Below, piece by piece: positions 43,259 through 55,639 of a stretch of DNA of 64,000 nt; position 1 is the first letter of the stretch, and every line of letters starts with the position of its first letter. The DNA is from Prorocentrum cordatum (taxonomy: Eukaryota > Sar > Dinophyceae > Prorocentrales > Prorocentraceae): the NCBI GenBank assembly GCA_963575745.1, contig CAUYUJ010013958.1, forward strand, positions 230,906-294,905. Reading direction: 5' to 3'. The position numbers and the translations under genes are program-made. Below the pieces are notes generated by a model that worked only from the letters and a program-made list of their open reading frames with translations, was not told where the DNA came from and ran no database searches.

Positions 43259-44522
43259 CACTGTCGGTGCCTCTCTCCCAGGCGTTCGGCCAATGACGGC
43301 GGAGAGAGCAGGCGGGGATTCCGGGTGTCGGCAAGGGGGAGAAGGACAGATTGTGCAAGACCGCATGGCTTCACCAACACACGGTGCACTCGTAATGGTT
43401 CTTCCTGATGTAGTGTTACCGCGTCCCTTACGCGGCACAGCAGCGGTAGATTTCTCCACCGCCTGGCTGCCTCGAGTGCACGGCATTATTCGGAACGGTT
43501 CGCGCGCAAGTTCTCACAGCTCACACCAGATGGGCTCGAGAACCCGTGACGGGAAGCGACCCAAGGCTGACCAACGCGTCAGCAGCGAGGGCGGCGGCTG
43601 CGCCGCACCTGCGGTGCGAGAAAGCCTGTGAATATTGAGAGGGGGGTACGGCCAGGATCTTTTGGTCCGCGTGTCGCTCCGCCAGCTCTGGCCCAGCGCA
43701 CCTCGGCGCGGCGCGCTGTCGACGCCCCAACTTCGGGCGACAACGTCCCGAGCTCTTCCTGGCCTCCCGCCCCGCAGAGCGGAAAGACAAGGCCACCCGC
43801 ACGCAGGGCGGACATCGCGTGTCGCCGGGGCCGCCGCCGCGACACGCCGAGCAAGAGCTCCTCCGATCATGGCAGGAGCAGAGATGACGCCAGCGCGCAC
43901 GCTTGCCGCCAGAGTAGGAGCGGCACGCATCGGGCACCGTCGGCCAGGCAGGGGCCCAGAAAGGCGGGCTCTCGGCAAAGACAGAGCGGACACCGCTGTA
44001 AAGGCAGCGCGGGCCCAATGGCCGAGGCTGTAAAGGCAGCGCGTTCCATTGGGCCCAAGGACCGCGTCGCCTTGCAAGGGCCCGAGCGCGGCATGACCGA
44101 GACATCATACATGCGGTGCGATATGTGGTAACTCTCTGCTCTCTGCTCCTTCCAATTTGTCTTTGCGCCGCCAGCAGCGAGTCGCGCGCAGAAAAGAAAC
44201 ACAAAAACGAACAGCATGCCTCTCCCTTCTCGGGTTCCAGGGCGATTCTTGGGCCACGGAGCCGTCAAGAAAGAATTCACGGTTAGTACAAGTTCCGAAG
44301 GGAAGAAGGCCCCAGGGGGTCAGGACCCGTTTCCCCCACGACATTCTTCCCTTCTGCCAACTCTTTCTTAGATCGCAGATCCAGGTCTTCTTGACGGTAG
44401 GGGCACGGTCCAGTGGAGGTGGAGGGAGGTGGCAATGCTGCAGTGGCTCTCAGATGGGGGCTCTCGCTGCCTCGGGAAGAGACGGGGGAGGAGGATTCTA
44501 TTGCGAAGGCTTGCGGCCGGTG
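43259..44522. other. CDPK 3' flank; no further gene seen
   Basis: Presumed 3' UTR followed by GC-rich sequence. CTGTAAAGGCAGCGCG repeats near 43998 and 44029. No domain on either strand. Confidence 0.5.
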
Positions 44523-45124
44523 CTGCCGACCCTGAAGAAGACGACCTTGACTTGACCACGACGAGGTAGAGAAACAAGGAGGAGGAGACGCACGAGGAGG
44601 GGGCGGAAGACGACGCCGAGGAGGTGGAGGAGGTGGAAAGAAAACGAGGAGGGGGAGCAGCAGGGGGGGTGGCGATGAGTGAAAGGGTATTGCGAAGGCC
44701 TTAATGTCGATGCCGCCGACCCTGTAGGCAGCGACGACGAAGACAATGGAGGTAGAGGAGTCCAAGATGCCCTCAGATGGCTCGAAGACGGCGCCAGATG
44801 CCTGCAAGGTCGTCCGAAGACAGCTCAAGAGGCCTCCTCCAGGGTTCGGGAACGGCTCCAGAGAGTGCCAAGATAGCCAAGGAGCGCCCTCAAGTGGCCC
44901 GAGAGGGTTCCAAGACGGCGGCACAAGCGAGCTCCAAAAGCGCCCGCACAGGCTGTCAAGAGTGCCGCCAGCCCTGAAGAAGACGACCTTGACCACGACG
45001 AGGTAGAGAAACAAGGAGGAGGAGGAGACGCACGAGGAGGGGGCGGAAGACGACGCCGAGGAGGTGGAGGAGGTGGAGAGAAAACGAGGAGGGGGAGCAG
45101 CAGGGGGGGTGGCGATGATTGAAA
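44523..45124. repeat. Two ~160-bp direct repeats
   Basis: CCCTGAAGAAGACGACCTTG starts copy 1 near 44529 and copy 2 near 44974. Both continue with CCACGACGAGGTAGAGAAAC and end with GCAGGGGGGGTGGCGATGA. The copies are nearly identical, with a 6-base and a 3-base indel, so the duplication is recent. Confidence 0.9.
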
Positions 45125-46020
45125 GTGCATTTGGATGTGGAGGCCGAGGTTGAAGGGAGGGGGCTGAGCACCTACGGGGATTGCAAGGGGACGTGGAGCA
45201 GGAGAAAGATGACGGGTTGGGGCTGAGGATGGCACGGAATAGGAGCAAGAGAGGGATATGGAGGAGGGATACGTACTTGGAAAAGGGGGTGGCTTGAGGG
45301 TGGTAAAGGTGGTCGCGATCCTACCCGTGCTTTCGCTGCTCCTGATACCCACACTTGCTTTATACTCTCGTCGGGCTGCCCGCTGGAAGCACATTGTGGA
45401 GTCAGGGATCCTAGACCAACACCGTTCCCCTCCTCGATCCGTGGACGCTGACCAGTCTGCATTCGGTTCCATCGACACTGGTGTACATCCGAAGAGGAGG
45501 GAGGAGGAGGACGAGGAGGAGGAGGAGGAGGAGGAGGAGGAGGATTCCTCCCACGCGACAGAATAGACGGCAACGACAATTCCGCGCCACCCGCTCGGGC
45601 ACGAAAGGCGCGCGACGCCGCTCAGTGCCGGGAGGTTACGGGTTTGCCCGGGCAGCGGCCAATGCGACTTCGACCCCGCGCAATCTCGGCGCAACTGCCG
45701 CTGCGCGCGCGAGGGCCAGCGAACTTCGCGCAAACAGCTGGCTTCTTCGGGGACGATGGTCGGTTTCCGCTGAGCTTCGAAAGGTCGCGTTTCTTTACAA
45801 TCTTCGATTTTTTCGGGCCTCTGGAGGGCCCCTCGCGGCCGCGGCCGGGTTCCCTTCGAAATTCTGGCCCGGGGGCGAGTGGCCGAGAGACGAGATCTCC
45901 GACGATGTGACATTTCAACCCCAGCTGTTTTCCTAAATATGGGCCTCCCTGGGCCGTCGCCCGCCGCGCCCGTCGCCGCGCCGCCGCGCCCTCCTAGAGG
46001 CGGGGCGCGGGGAGGGGGGG
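45125..46020. other. No gene seen; GGA microsatellite at 45495-45543
   Basis: The GGA/GAC tract gives poly-Glu and poly-Ser frames. No domain elsewhere. Confidence 0.5.
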
Positions 46021-46021
46021 G

Positions 46022-46128
46022 GAGCAGGAGGAGGAGGAGGAGGAGGAAAAAGAGGAGGAGGAAGAGGATGAGGTGGAGGAGGAAGAGGAGGAGGAGGAGG
46101 AAGAGGAGGAGGAGGAGGAGGGGCTGTC
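46022..46128. repeat. GGA microsatellite
   Basis: An imperfect GAG/GGA tract of about 105 bp, running into the retroelement fragment. Confidence 0.95.
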
Positions 46129-46540
46129 CTCAATGTATCCTGCCTGGCAGATCTCGACGATTAAGACTCTGGTGGGGGGTTGGACGACGGAGAGGAGGAT
46201 GATCCAAAGGGACGGTCTGTGCAAATTCGGCTGCCTGCACCCTGCTACTGACTCCCAGGCGCACTACCTCTTTTGTCCGCTGCTATGGGGAAGAGTAGTT
46301 CAAGTGTGGAAGCTCAGCGAGCCTATTGAATGGTTTCTCGACAGAAGACTGGATCCTGCTGGGGATATGACGACCGAGCAACGCACTCTATCGGTCCAGC
46401 GTTTGGTTGTGGTTTGTTTACATGTAAATCATCAAGATCGGGTCGAGGGTCACTTCGATTTTCGAGTGCGCCCGTTCTGCGAGAGCGCAGCTGCTACAGC
46501 AATACGAGATAGAGGAGTAACTCTGCGGCCCGCCTTCGTT
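46129..46540 (+). pseudogene. Zinc-finger end of a third non-LTR retroelement
   Basis: After the GGA tract the frame reads TTERRMIQRDGLCKFGC, then SQAHYLFCPLLWGRVVQVWK. This gives a Cys-x3-Cys, about nine residues, His-x4-Cys finger of the type found between RT and the C-terminus in dinoflagellate non-LTR proteins (CxFGC, HYxxCP). It continues about 90 residues (LVVVCLHVNHQDR) and dissolves into a Glu-rich repeat at 46550. No RT motif is found upstream. Only the C-terminal fragment remains. Confidence 0.65.
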
Positions 46541-46825
46541 GCGTGCGAGGAGGAGGATGAGGAGAAAAAGGAGAAGGACGAGAACGAAGAGAGAGATGGG
46601 GCGAGAAAGATTCGAACGAACGTCGGCTCGAGAAGCGCGCGGGACACAAGGAGGATACATACACAAAGACGACTGCCAGAGGCGCGGCGCGATGTCCAGC
46701 CTGCAGGGTTCCAGTCCCATCCGCGATCGCGAACAATCTGATCCCGATCCGATATTGCGCCGACGCAGCTGCGATCCGATCCGATTCGCGAGTTGGCAAC
46801 GCCGAGGCTTGACGAGCACGCGGAG

Positions 46826-47085
46826 GAGGAACGCGAGGGGGAGGAGGAGGAGGAGGAGGAGGAGGAGGAGGAGGAGGAGGAGGAGGAGGAGGAGGAGGAG
46901 GAGGAGGAGGAGGAGGAGGAGGAGGAGGAGGAGGAGGAGGAGGAGGAGGAGGAGGGGAGGAGGAGGAGGAGGAGGAGGAGGAGGGGGAGGAGGAGGAGGA
47001 ATAAGAAGAAGAAGAGAAGAAGAAGAAGAAGAAGAAGAAGAAGAGGAGGAGGAGGAGGAGGAGGAGGAGGAGGGGGGTGGCAAAA
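46826..47085. repeat. ~250-bp GGA/GAA microsatellite
   Basis: An almost pure GGA tract with a GAA block at 47001-47045. Frames across it (poly-Glu, poly-Arg, poly-Ser/Leu/Pro on the other strand) are rejected as genes. Confidence 0.98.
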
Positions 47086-47179
47086 GATGACCACGATGGG
47101 CGCGACGCAAAAAAGGCGCGGGCCCGAGGTCGACCAGTGATCGCAAACAGTGGGATCTCAATCCGAATCCCGCCGTTCA

Positions 47180-47560
47180 TGTGCCATTGCTGGCGTTTGG
47201 GCCGTTCGGGGCCTTCTCGGTGCCTTCTGGGGGCCTTTTCGGCGCCTTTTTGGGCTTTCTTGGAACATCTCGGGGGCCTCTTGGGACTTAGTGGGGGGCT
47301 TCTGAGAGCCTCTTGGAAGTGGTTGGGGGATCTCCTGGAAGGCCCCTGGAGGGCTCGAGATATCCGTTCGGGGCCCCGTCCGGGCCCCCTTTTCGAAACC
47401 GTTCCCGGGCTTCTTGGGCTGCGTTGGCGCTTCTAGGGTCGTCTCGGAAGCCCTGCAGGGCGTTGCGAGGCCCTCCTGGGGGTGTCTTGGGCCGTGTGGG
47501 GGGCGCTCTTAGCGGCCTCTGGGGCTGCCGTGGACGCTGCGAAAGCTGAAGTGGCGAAGA
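47180..47560. repeat. TCTTGG-rich array, coreless copy
   Basis: Degenerate GGCCTCTTGG / GGCCTTCTTGG-like units, same unit type as the arrays at 13330, 31606 and 51945. The conserved core is not recognisable here. Confidence 0.65.
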
Positions 47561-48283
47561 CGGTGAAGAAATATGTCTTCGTGCAGGGGTGAGACGATTT
47601 TGCTGCTTGGTGCCCTTGTGGGACAGTCTGGGGGGGGCTGTTTTGGAGGCTTCGTGGGGCGCGTTGGAACATGTCGGGCTGTCGGAAATCCATCTCGGGC
47701 GCTGAAGGACTGATCGTTAGGCGACGCGGGCTCTCGTTGACCATCGTGAGAGCTTCTCGTGGAACTCTTGGGCGGTCTTTCTGTTTTGTTTGAATTTCGA
47801 GAGACCGGGGGGGGCATTTTGGCCCAGGACCGTCCCCGAGACCCCCCTGGGGCCCCCGCCCACCCACCCACCCGGCGGGGAAGGGATCAAGGGAACGGGC
47901 TTCCCTTCGATTCAACTACGCACGACGTTAGTTATGTTCGTTCTAGCTGGCGCGCCTGAGGAGGAGAGCCCAGGGGAAGAGGGGGAACGGCGACGGCGAC
48001 GACGACGACGAAGACGACGACGAACGGAAGAGACCCTCCCACACGCCGGCAGCGTCGGCGCATTCCATTATATGTCCGCGCGTGGGCACCAGCTGCAAGG
48101 CTGGGCGCGCTGCAGAGACTCATAGGTTTGGGAACTTCCCAGCAGACTTAGGCGGAAGCCCTCGATTCCAAAAAACGGCTGAGCACATCTTTACCAGCAC
48201 GCATGGGCGGCTGACATTCGGTGTTCAAGGACCGCGGGTTCTCCGCGCAATGGCGCCCACAATCTTCGCGAAACGAAACACCA
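47561..48283. other. No gene seen
   Basis: A short CGACGACGA tract lies at 47985-48025. No domain visible. Confidence 0.5.
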
Positions 48284-49570
48284 CTAACAAAAAGTCAAGC
48301 GGTGCGATTCATGGCACTGCTCTGCCACAGGATGATCCGCCCACACACCCTCTCCCGCCTCCCGAGGACCAAGGACATCAGGAGGAGGAGGAGAAGTCTT
48401 TGCCTGGGCAGGCAGTTGCAACCCTAGAATTCGCTGATTAATTGCAGCGCGGGGCTTGCAAACGGAAGGCCTGAATTCCGACAGTTGGCTTCTACGATTG
48501 CAAGTTTTGGTGCGCAAATTCACACTTGAACGCAGTGGCGCGCATTCCACACTAGTGCGCCGCGTCTCGGAGCCGACACAGCCGCTCGCCAACGGACTTG
48601 GCACCAGTCCGAATACGGGGCACAGTCCTTTCATTTCGGCCCCGATCCGGGGAACACAAAACTTCACTTTGGACAGCGAGGAGGAGAGGCCTAAGACCTT
48701 GAAAGTCCGCTCGTCTGCTAACAAAGTCAAGACCGCTTGTTCATCTGTCACTTGGCCAGCCTCAGCGACCTTCCCAGCGAAAAAATCCGCGGCTCTGTTC
48801 AGATAGAACTCTACATCGCTAATGCACATACTGAGGGTCTGGGCCTGGGTGGAATACCCCTTGGTCCATCGAACATCGATCATGCCACCCCGAGTCCCGA
48901 GAACATCATGGTATTCTGCCCACAGGTCCATCATGGAAGACTTGGACTTGGTACGCAAAGCTTTCCGAGACCCACGCACAACAGCCAGATCGTCGCAAGA
49001 CACCTTGACATTGCCCACAGACCTCTTAACCAGCTGTACGAGGGCGAAGAGTTCAGCGCGACCTGCAGTCTGCGCCTTAGTGGGCAACGTACCAGAAGCG
49101 ACTTCATCAAACATGCCTGCTAAGCCTTGGTGGACGATGGCCCATCCACACCCCCTCAATCGCTAATCCTTTCTTCCTAACTCCTCCGGGTCCTGCAATT
49201 CTCCAAACCCCCCCATGGATCTGATGTCCACCCACGAACCTCCCCCACTCTCAGTGCAACCGTTGTGGTTCAGACAAGTGACCGCAATTGGCTTTGAGAG
49301 AAGGGAGACCGCGGCACCAGAGCTGGAAGAGGCGAGGGAATTGACGGCCTCAGATTTCAAATCTTTAGATCGGGCGACCGCGCCATCCATCAGCTGGTCA
49401 TTGCATTTGCTCTGCCAACAACGATGGACCGCACTCTCAGGAGATAGGCCGCACCGAGGGCAGAACCCGCTGGTAGCAGTGTCATGGCCAGCCTTAAGAA
49501 GTCTCTCCTCGGGCCAAAACCCCGCGGTCATGACGTTTCCCAGCATTAGCGGCCGAATAGGCCCCGCCAT
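48284..49570 (-). pseudogene. Zinc finger and RNase H of a fourth non-LTR element (minus strand)
   Basis: One minus-strand frame interrupted by a single in-frame TAG at 49163-49165. Upstream part: FWPEERLLKAGHDTATSGFC, then CGLSPESAVHRCW, a Cys-x2-Cys ... His-x3-type finger typical of the segment before RNase H. Downstream part: RGCGWAIVHQG, QTAGRAELFALVQLV, KVSCDDLAVV, DVRWTKGYSTQAQT, NRAADFFAGKVAE. That is the full RNase H order (Glu in AEL, Asp in CDD, Asn and Asp in NRAAD), although the first Asp box is missing at the stop. RT motifs are not found in the 250 bases upstream before microsatellites and the assembly gap begin. Confidence 0.8.
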
Positions 49571-49816
49571 GTTCCAGGCGTCTCAAACATTTCCGAGGAT
49601 AAGTAGGACCATTTCTTCCCTCCAAGCCTGTTCCCTTCATAATGTTGAACAGCCCCGCTCCAAGAGAGGTACTCGAACAGGGCTTCGAGGTCACGCCACA
49701 GTGCGTGAGGAAGAGCATTGTCCCTGAACCTGAGCTGTGCGCCTGTCGGAAAAGGAACAAAACCTTCACTGGGGTGTGCGGCATCATGCCGATGCCAAAT
49801 AACACGGCCATGAGGA
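49571..49816 (-). other. Probable further upstream part of the minus-strand element
   Basis: The minus-strand frame 49811-49494 (SLGAGLFNIMKGTGLEGRNG) may be RT-RNase H linker. No diagnostic motif. Confidence 0.3.
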
Positions 49817-49862
49817 CGAGGAGGAGGAGGAGGAGGAGGAGGAGGAGGAGGAGGAGGAGCAG
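49817..49862. repeat. GGA microsatellite
   Basis: About 45 bp of GGA. Confidence 0.95.
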
Positions 49863-49933
49863 GAAACGGAAAAGGAGCAGGCTAGACCGCCACAGGTACG
49901 ACCTAAGGCTTGTTTCGCGTAAAAAAGAGGGGC

Positions 49934-50114
<181 letters not shown>

Positions 50115-50214
50115 NNNNNNNNNNNNNNNNNNNNNNNNNNNNNNNNNNNNNNNNNNNNNNNNNNNNNNNNNNNNNNNNNNNNNNNNNNNNNNNNNNNNNN
50201 NNNNNNNNNNNNNN
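50115..50214. other. Assembly gap (100 N)
   Basis: Exactly 100 N, a conventional size for a gap of unknown length. Confidence 0.99.
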
Positions 50215-50980
50215 GGATCAGGAGGATGTGGTGGGGGGTATGACCCTGGTGCTTTTTACTCGCGATGTTTTCGACCGCCGTCTCGCCATGGAGGGCGAGA
50301 CCGTCCAGCCCCTCGCCTTCCTCCCTCGAGCGCCGCAGATCCGTCTCCCCCACCCCCTGCTCTCCCCGCGACTCACTCCGGGACGCCCCCACCCCTCGAG
50401 CGCCCCGTGTCGCGGTCGGGCGTCTCGGGGCGCTGCTCGTGCCATGCCTTCCCCCTTCCTTCCTGCGGGGAAGGCTCCGGACTGCGCACGCACAGCACCC
50501 CCAGGTAGCCCCAGCTGGCCTCACGCAGGCCCCCCGAGCAGCCCCAGCTGGCCCCGACGGGCCACAGCAGCAGGCCCCCCGAGCAGCTCAGGGCGGTCTC
50601 CACGCCCCCGGGGGGCGCCGCCGGAGGCGGCGCCGGGCGGCTCAGGCTGCCCCTGGGCCACGCGGGAAGCCCGTTGAGGCCAACCGGAACTGCTCGGGGG
50701 GCCTGCCGAGGCCCGCCGGGGCTGCCTGGGGGGGCTGCCTGCGCGGAGCCCGAAGCCTCGGGCATCCCCCCTTTCCGTCCTGCACGCCCGCGCCACGGAC
50801 TGTGAGGCCGTGGGCGGCGCCGCGCGGGCAGGGCCCGGCTCCTGGCTCGTGCGGGCGCGGGCGCGGGCGGTCTCTGGCGAAGGGAGCGGGCCGTCCCTGC
50901 GGGGGGGGGGGCCGCTCGTGGCTGCTCTGGGGCGCTCCTGGGGGGGGCCCTCTTGGGCTGTCCTGGGGCCTCTCCATGTG
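50215..50980. other. No gene seen; very GC-rich
   Basis: Frames on both strands are Pro/Ala/Gly/Arg-rich and overlap one another. CCCCGAGCAGC-type motifs recur around 50535-50590. No domain is recognised. Confidence 0.5.
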
Positions 50981-51164
50981 CAGTCAAGCGGCATACTGTA
51001 GGAAAGGATGATGGGCAACCTTCCCAAGGGTGCCCTTGCATCCTTGCCCTTTGGGTCCATCCTTAGCGACGTTCGCTTGCCAGCCTCGTCCGAGAAAACG
51101 CCAACATTGCCCTCCAAGGCCCATTGCATCCTTACCGCGCATTCTTATGATGCGGGTTGAGTGT
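50981..51164. mobile_element. MITE-like element, family A copy 2
   Basis: The left end CAGTCAAGCGGCATA and the right end ATGCGGGTTGAGTGTA form worn terminal inverted repeats. The interior (CATCCTTAGCGACGTTCGCT, CCATTGCATCCTTACCGCGC) matches the copy at 6858-7030 over its whole length with many substitutions. Confidence 0.7.
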
Positions 51165-51944
51165 ACCTGGTTCGGTGCGGAAGGGGCGGGGGAAGGACGG
51201 CGCCGAAGGCTGGCATCCCCGCTTCGAGCAGGGCTCGCTGTCGGCGTCGCCACGGGCGCTGTCTTGTCGACACAGGACAACTTCTGTCCACTCGCGGCCG
51301 CTACCAATGTTCGGAGGTGAGCGAGGGGGAGAAGTGAGAAGGGGCGGGCCTTCTCAGAAGGCTCGGAAGTCCCCCGGCCTTCTGGGAAGTTCTCTAAGCC
51401 TTCGCCGAAGACACAGAAAACTTCTCATAAGGCGCGAGGGCTTCTGAAGAGTCCTGCCGCCTTTGGGCAGGCCCTCTCCTTCTCGCTTCCCCCCCCTCGC
51501 TCTCCGCCGAGATGTCGGACAGCATCCGCCGATGGGCATCGTGCCCAGCTTCGGCACGTCCGAGCCCATCTCAGGCGCGCCGACTCTCGGGGCCGCCCTG
51601 GGCTCTTCTCGGGGACCTCCCGGGGCGACGCTGCCGCGAGCGGCAGCGCCCTGGGGGGGGGGGGGGCTGCGACGCTCGGCGGCCCCCCGCTGCCAGAGGC
51701 GGGCGGGCGGCGGCGGGAGAGCCGCCGAGCCCCGCGGGGTCGCGCCCAGCTCCGGGTCGGCGCGGGGTGCCCGTCGCTCGGGGCGGGACGAGGCGGGGAG
51801 GCGGGGGTCCACGCAAGCGGGGGTCATCGAGAGCGCTGGAGCTTGCAGGGTCCTGCAGGGCCAGGGTTGCACTGTCCCCGGGCGCGGGCGCAGGATCCCG
51901 CAGGGGTCCCTGCAGGGTCCCGCAAGGCCTGGCCTGACCCGGTG
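51165..51944. other. No gene seen; GC-rich
   Basis: 51340-51470 holds several GGCCTTCT / AGAAGGC inverted motifs, also seen near 54330. No domain visible. Confidence 0.5.
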
Positions 51945-52530
51945 TCTCGGGGGCCTCTTGGGGGCAGTCTTGAGGCCCCTTGGGGGCCGTTTGGGGGGGC
52001 CTCTTTTTGGGTCTGTTGGGGGCCTCGTGGGGCCTCTACGAGGCCTCTTGGGCTCTCTTGGGGGCCTCTTGGGGCCTCCTGGGGGCCTCTTGGGGCGGAA
52101 GGCTCGAATTGTCCGTTCGTGTGCCCCTTCTTGGGGCCCTCTTGGGGCCGTCTTGGGATCCTCTTGGGCCGTCTTGCGCGCCTCTTGAGCTGTCTAGGGG
52201 CCCTCTTGGGCCGTTTTGGGGCCCTCGTGGAGGCATATTGGGTCGGTCTTGGGGGCCTAGGGCCGTCTGGGAGCGTCGGGAAGCCGAAAAGACGAGAACG
52301 CCCAAATCCTCCAAAAACCTTAGGCAAATCAATAATGTTGGCTTCTTGCGGCCCTCTTGGGAGGTTTCTTGGAGGCCTCTTTGGGCGCCCTGGAGACCTC
52401 ATGGGCAGTCTATCTTGAGCGTCTTGGAGCGATCGTTCGGCGACTCGGGGCCTCCTTGGACCGTCTTGGGGGCTTCTTGGAGCCCTCTTGGTTCGTCTTG
52501 GGGCCCTCTTGGGAATGAAACAGTCAAGGG
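51945..52530. repeat. TCTTGG-rich array with conserved core, copy 3
   Basis: Dense GGCCTCTTGGGG-type units at 51950-52270 and 52350-52515 flank a core at 52278-52345 that starts CCGAAAAGACGAGAACGCCC and continues CAAATCCTCCAAAAACC. Confidence 0.75.
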
Positions 52531-53655
52531 ACAAGACGCGGAGGAGTCCAGGGGAAGGGCGACATGCCCCCGAGAAACCGGGCATGTGGGGCCCGGACCC
52601 CTTAAGAACCCCTCAGGAGTGAGGACTGAGGCTAAGAGGGGCAGTGAGAGGACCCGAGGACACGCACACTCCGTGCCCAGCGGCACGGTGGCGGATAGAT
52701 CAAACATACTGGACAAACATATGAGTCTCGTAGATACTGTCCATCTGGCCTCAAACAAGCAAGCGCGACATCACCCCCCGCGCCCCAGACTTCAATGTTC
52801 ACATTTGCGCGCAGGCCGCGGCCCGCAAGTGTTGACCTTCTGTTTCGAATCTGCAGGCCCCGAGCATTGATCAAGTAGGGCCCGGGGTCCTGCCTCGCTC
52901 CGGCACCGTCTGAGAATGGACGCTGTTCTCGAGGATCCCCGCGGCACTTGACATCGCTCGGACGTGTGCATTTTTCCTTCGGCGAGGGCATCGAGGAACA
53001 TCCTTGACCATTTGGCGAAGAAAACCACGCACGAAACCTCAAAAACACACAAAAAATGGACGTCCGAGCGATGGCGAGAGCATGGGCAGTGCGAATGGGC
53101 TGCGCCGCCCGCACAGGGCCGATCCGAGCACGCCGCGCCGCGCCTTCTTCGGCGGCACTCGGGGGACTTCCGACGGCCAGCGACCGCCAGGGACCCCCGT
53201 CGTTGGACAGATTGCGCGGCGCACCCGCGATGCCACGGCGGCCGCGGCCGCGGATGCGTGCACAGCGTTCCGTCGTCGTTGTGGGCCCCCGTTGGCGAGG
53301 GGTCACCCGCGGGGGAGCGAAGATAGTCGCGTTTCTCGCGCCACAGTCTGGGCTTGAGCGGCCGCCCCTCTCCGAGGAGGCGGCGCGAGGGCGGGACGGG
53401 GCGATGATGCCGCGCATCTCGGGGCGCGATGCGCAATGCCAGGTGACTTGGCAGGGCAGAATCAATGGGCAAACCGCCCAAGAGCAGATGCCTGAAGCGA
53501 GAAGCGGCTGTCGATGGGGAGACTGCTTCCGCCACGGAGCGGGCCACGGCTCACCGGCAGCGGACCTTGCCGCAAATGAAGAGGAGATGTGATTATTCGT
53601 TGCCCCTGTTCGTGTTTCGTCCCCGCTTCCGCTTCACATTGAAGCAGGGTCGTGA
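52531..53655. other. No gene seen
   Basis: Overlapping frames of 100-280 codons on both strands carry no known motif. Confidence 0.5.
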
Positions 53656-53738
53656 GGATGGGATGAGCAATTCGCCAAAGGTATGTGTGCATCATTGCCT
53701 TTTCGGCCTAGCCTTGACCACTCTCGCTGGCCAGCTCG

Positions 53739-53740
<2 letters not shown>
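53656..53740. mobile_element. MITE-like element, family A, truncated copy 3
   Basis: GAGGATGGGATGAGCAATTC, then TTTTCGGCCTAGCCTTGACC and ACTCTCGCTGGCCAGCTCG, match the first half of the copy at 6858-7030. The rest is cut off by a CA microsatellite. Confidence 0.6.
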
Positions 53741-53769
<29 letters not shown>

Positions 53770-53808
53770 CAAACACACACACAAACACACACACACAAAC
53801 AAAAAAAC
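53741..53808. repeat. CA microsatellite
   Basis: An ACACAC tract with AAAC interruptions. Confidence 0.97.
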
Positions 53809-55386
53809 TGAACTTCAGCCTGAGTGCCCAGGGGCCCTGGATCCATACCGCGCGTCCCTGTGATCCGGTCGCACCGTGTCGATCCCCGGAAGTCTGGGCG
53901 CCGTGACTCCCAGTCGAGCGTGGCGAAGCGGCTTCGACGAAGCCGTTGCCCGGACCAAGGATGGCGAGCTCGCCGCGGCTGGAGAAGGCAGACCGTGGCC
54001 GTGCTGATCAACCCTCCTCTCGGCGGCGCGCCGGGGGGGTGGAGTGGGAGGGCGCAGGCGTTCTTGGAAGGCGGTGGGGTCTCTCGGAACTCCCTCTGGC
54101 CTTCTGGAAAGCCGTCGGCGTTTTTCGGCGACGACTCCGAAAACCGTATCTTACAGGGTGAACTGCTTGCCCCAGCTTCGCTTTCAGGCGAAAGCAATTC
54201 ATACCACGCGCCTCCTGGACAAGCAGCTTGGGCATTGCGGGCCACCCTAGGGGTAGCTGGGTATCGCGTGGCTCCCGTTTGGCAGCGAGAGTGGTCCAAG
54301 GCGAGGTAGGTTCGCTTGCCTCTTGTGCTCAGAAGGCTGGAGGCCTTCTGAGCCTTCTGGGGAGGCCCGCCCCTGCCGCCTCCCCGTGGGCGGGCGCGCC
54401 GCCGATCCTCAGCGTTGCTTCGTGCCCTTTTCTGATTTCGGGCGCGTCCGAGGCGTGGAGGGGGGCTCCGGGGGGGGGAGGCATGCCATGGCCAGCGCCA
54501 TGGCATCTCCCAGATTTCCTGGCCACCAATGTTCTTGTCAATTCGTTTCAAGACGTTCCTTGGCCCCCCCTCGCCCGCGCACATGCCTCGGGCCAGGAGG
54601 CGTTGCCCCCCCTCTTCTGCGCACCCGATCTTTGACTTTGAGTGGAATTTCGAGGTCCTGTTGGTCGGTCGGCCGAAACGGACACAAGACACCTCCTCCT
54701 CGTGGTTTGCTTCGCTGGAGGGGGCGGCTCAAGATGATAAGGCCAGCCAAGACGGGCGGGCGCAGTCCCAGTGCCCCATATTTCTACCCTGCAGGGCGTG
54801 ATGGGGTGGCCAGAACCCCCCACCCCCCCCGCGCGTGTGTGGCAAGCAGAGGGGGAGACGAAACGCAGGTGGATGAGGAAGATGAGCGAGGAGGGGAACG
54901 AGAAGCGGGAGAGGGAGGTGGAGAAGGGGTAGGAGGAGTGCCCTTTGATTTGGCCCGCAGGTATGCTACCAGATGCCCCGCTCACATCGGCCGTCCGCGA
55001 TGCATGCTTGGCGCTGGGAGGGTTTGCGGGGGGCCTCTGCGCCCCTTCTGCTCGTCCTTGTGACTATCCTCGTTCTTCTCCTGTTCCTCCAGCTCCGAAT
55101 CATCGTCCTCCAGGTCCTCCTCCTTGCCTTCACCATCCTTTTCGGCATCCTCTCCCTCCTCCTCTTCCGCCTTTGACCCCCTGGCGAACCCATTACAGCC
55201 AAGACGCTGGAATAGGGACAACTTTGGGTTCAGGATGGGCGCTGGTTTTCGGGTCGCTCCTTAGATCTAGGTCGGGAAGCCCGGAGCCTCTTCGTGGCCG
55301 AGGCTCGCCGTGACTCCCTTCGTTCCTCGCGCATCGTCCAGTGTGACAGCACGATGTTTGTATGTCCATCTCTACCCCGCTAATCC
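53809..55386. other. No recognisable gene
   Basis: A 352-codon minus frame (53634-54692) and a 246-codon plus frame (54323-55063) overlap each other and show no domain. GGCCTTCTGAGCCTTCTGG near 54340 resembles motifs at 51340-51400. Confidence 0.5.
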
Positions 55387-55392
55387 TATATA

Positions 55393-55437
<45 letters not shown>

Positions 55438-55573
55438 TGGGTTTCCATAATCTCTCATTACACAGCTTGTTTTTCCCAACCTTCCTTGGTTAGGGATTCG
55501 TTTGAATAGAGCACTGCGGCCTCCAGTCCTCCTCCTCCTCCTCCTCCTCCTCCTCCTCCTCCTCCTCCTCCAA
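55387..55573. repeat. CT and CTC microsatellites
   Basis: A TCTCTC tract lies at 55390-55438 and a CTC tract at 55529-55571. Confidence 0.97.
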
Positions 55574-55639
55574 CTCCTCCTCCTCCCGCCTCCCGTCTCC
55601 CGCTCCCCCCCTCTTGTCTCCTCTTGCTTTGTGCGAACC

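Noticed and set aside
46418-47180. Poly-Glu, poly-Arg, poly-Ser, poly-Pro and poly-Leu frames of 180-250 codons
   Set aside because: Translation of the GGA microsatellite in different frames; no non-repetitive domain attached.
53634-54692. 352-codon minus-strand frame
   Set aside because: Includes a CA microsatellite (Cys-Val run), has no domain, and overlaps equally long frames on the other strand.
54710-54740. GGCGGCTCAAGATG near a short frame, resembling the SL 3' end
   Set aside because: Only the last eight bases match the SL.
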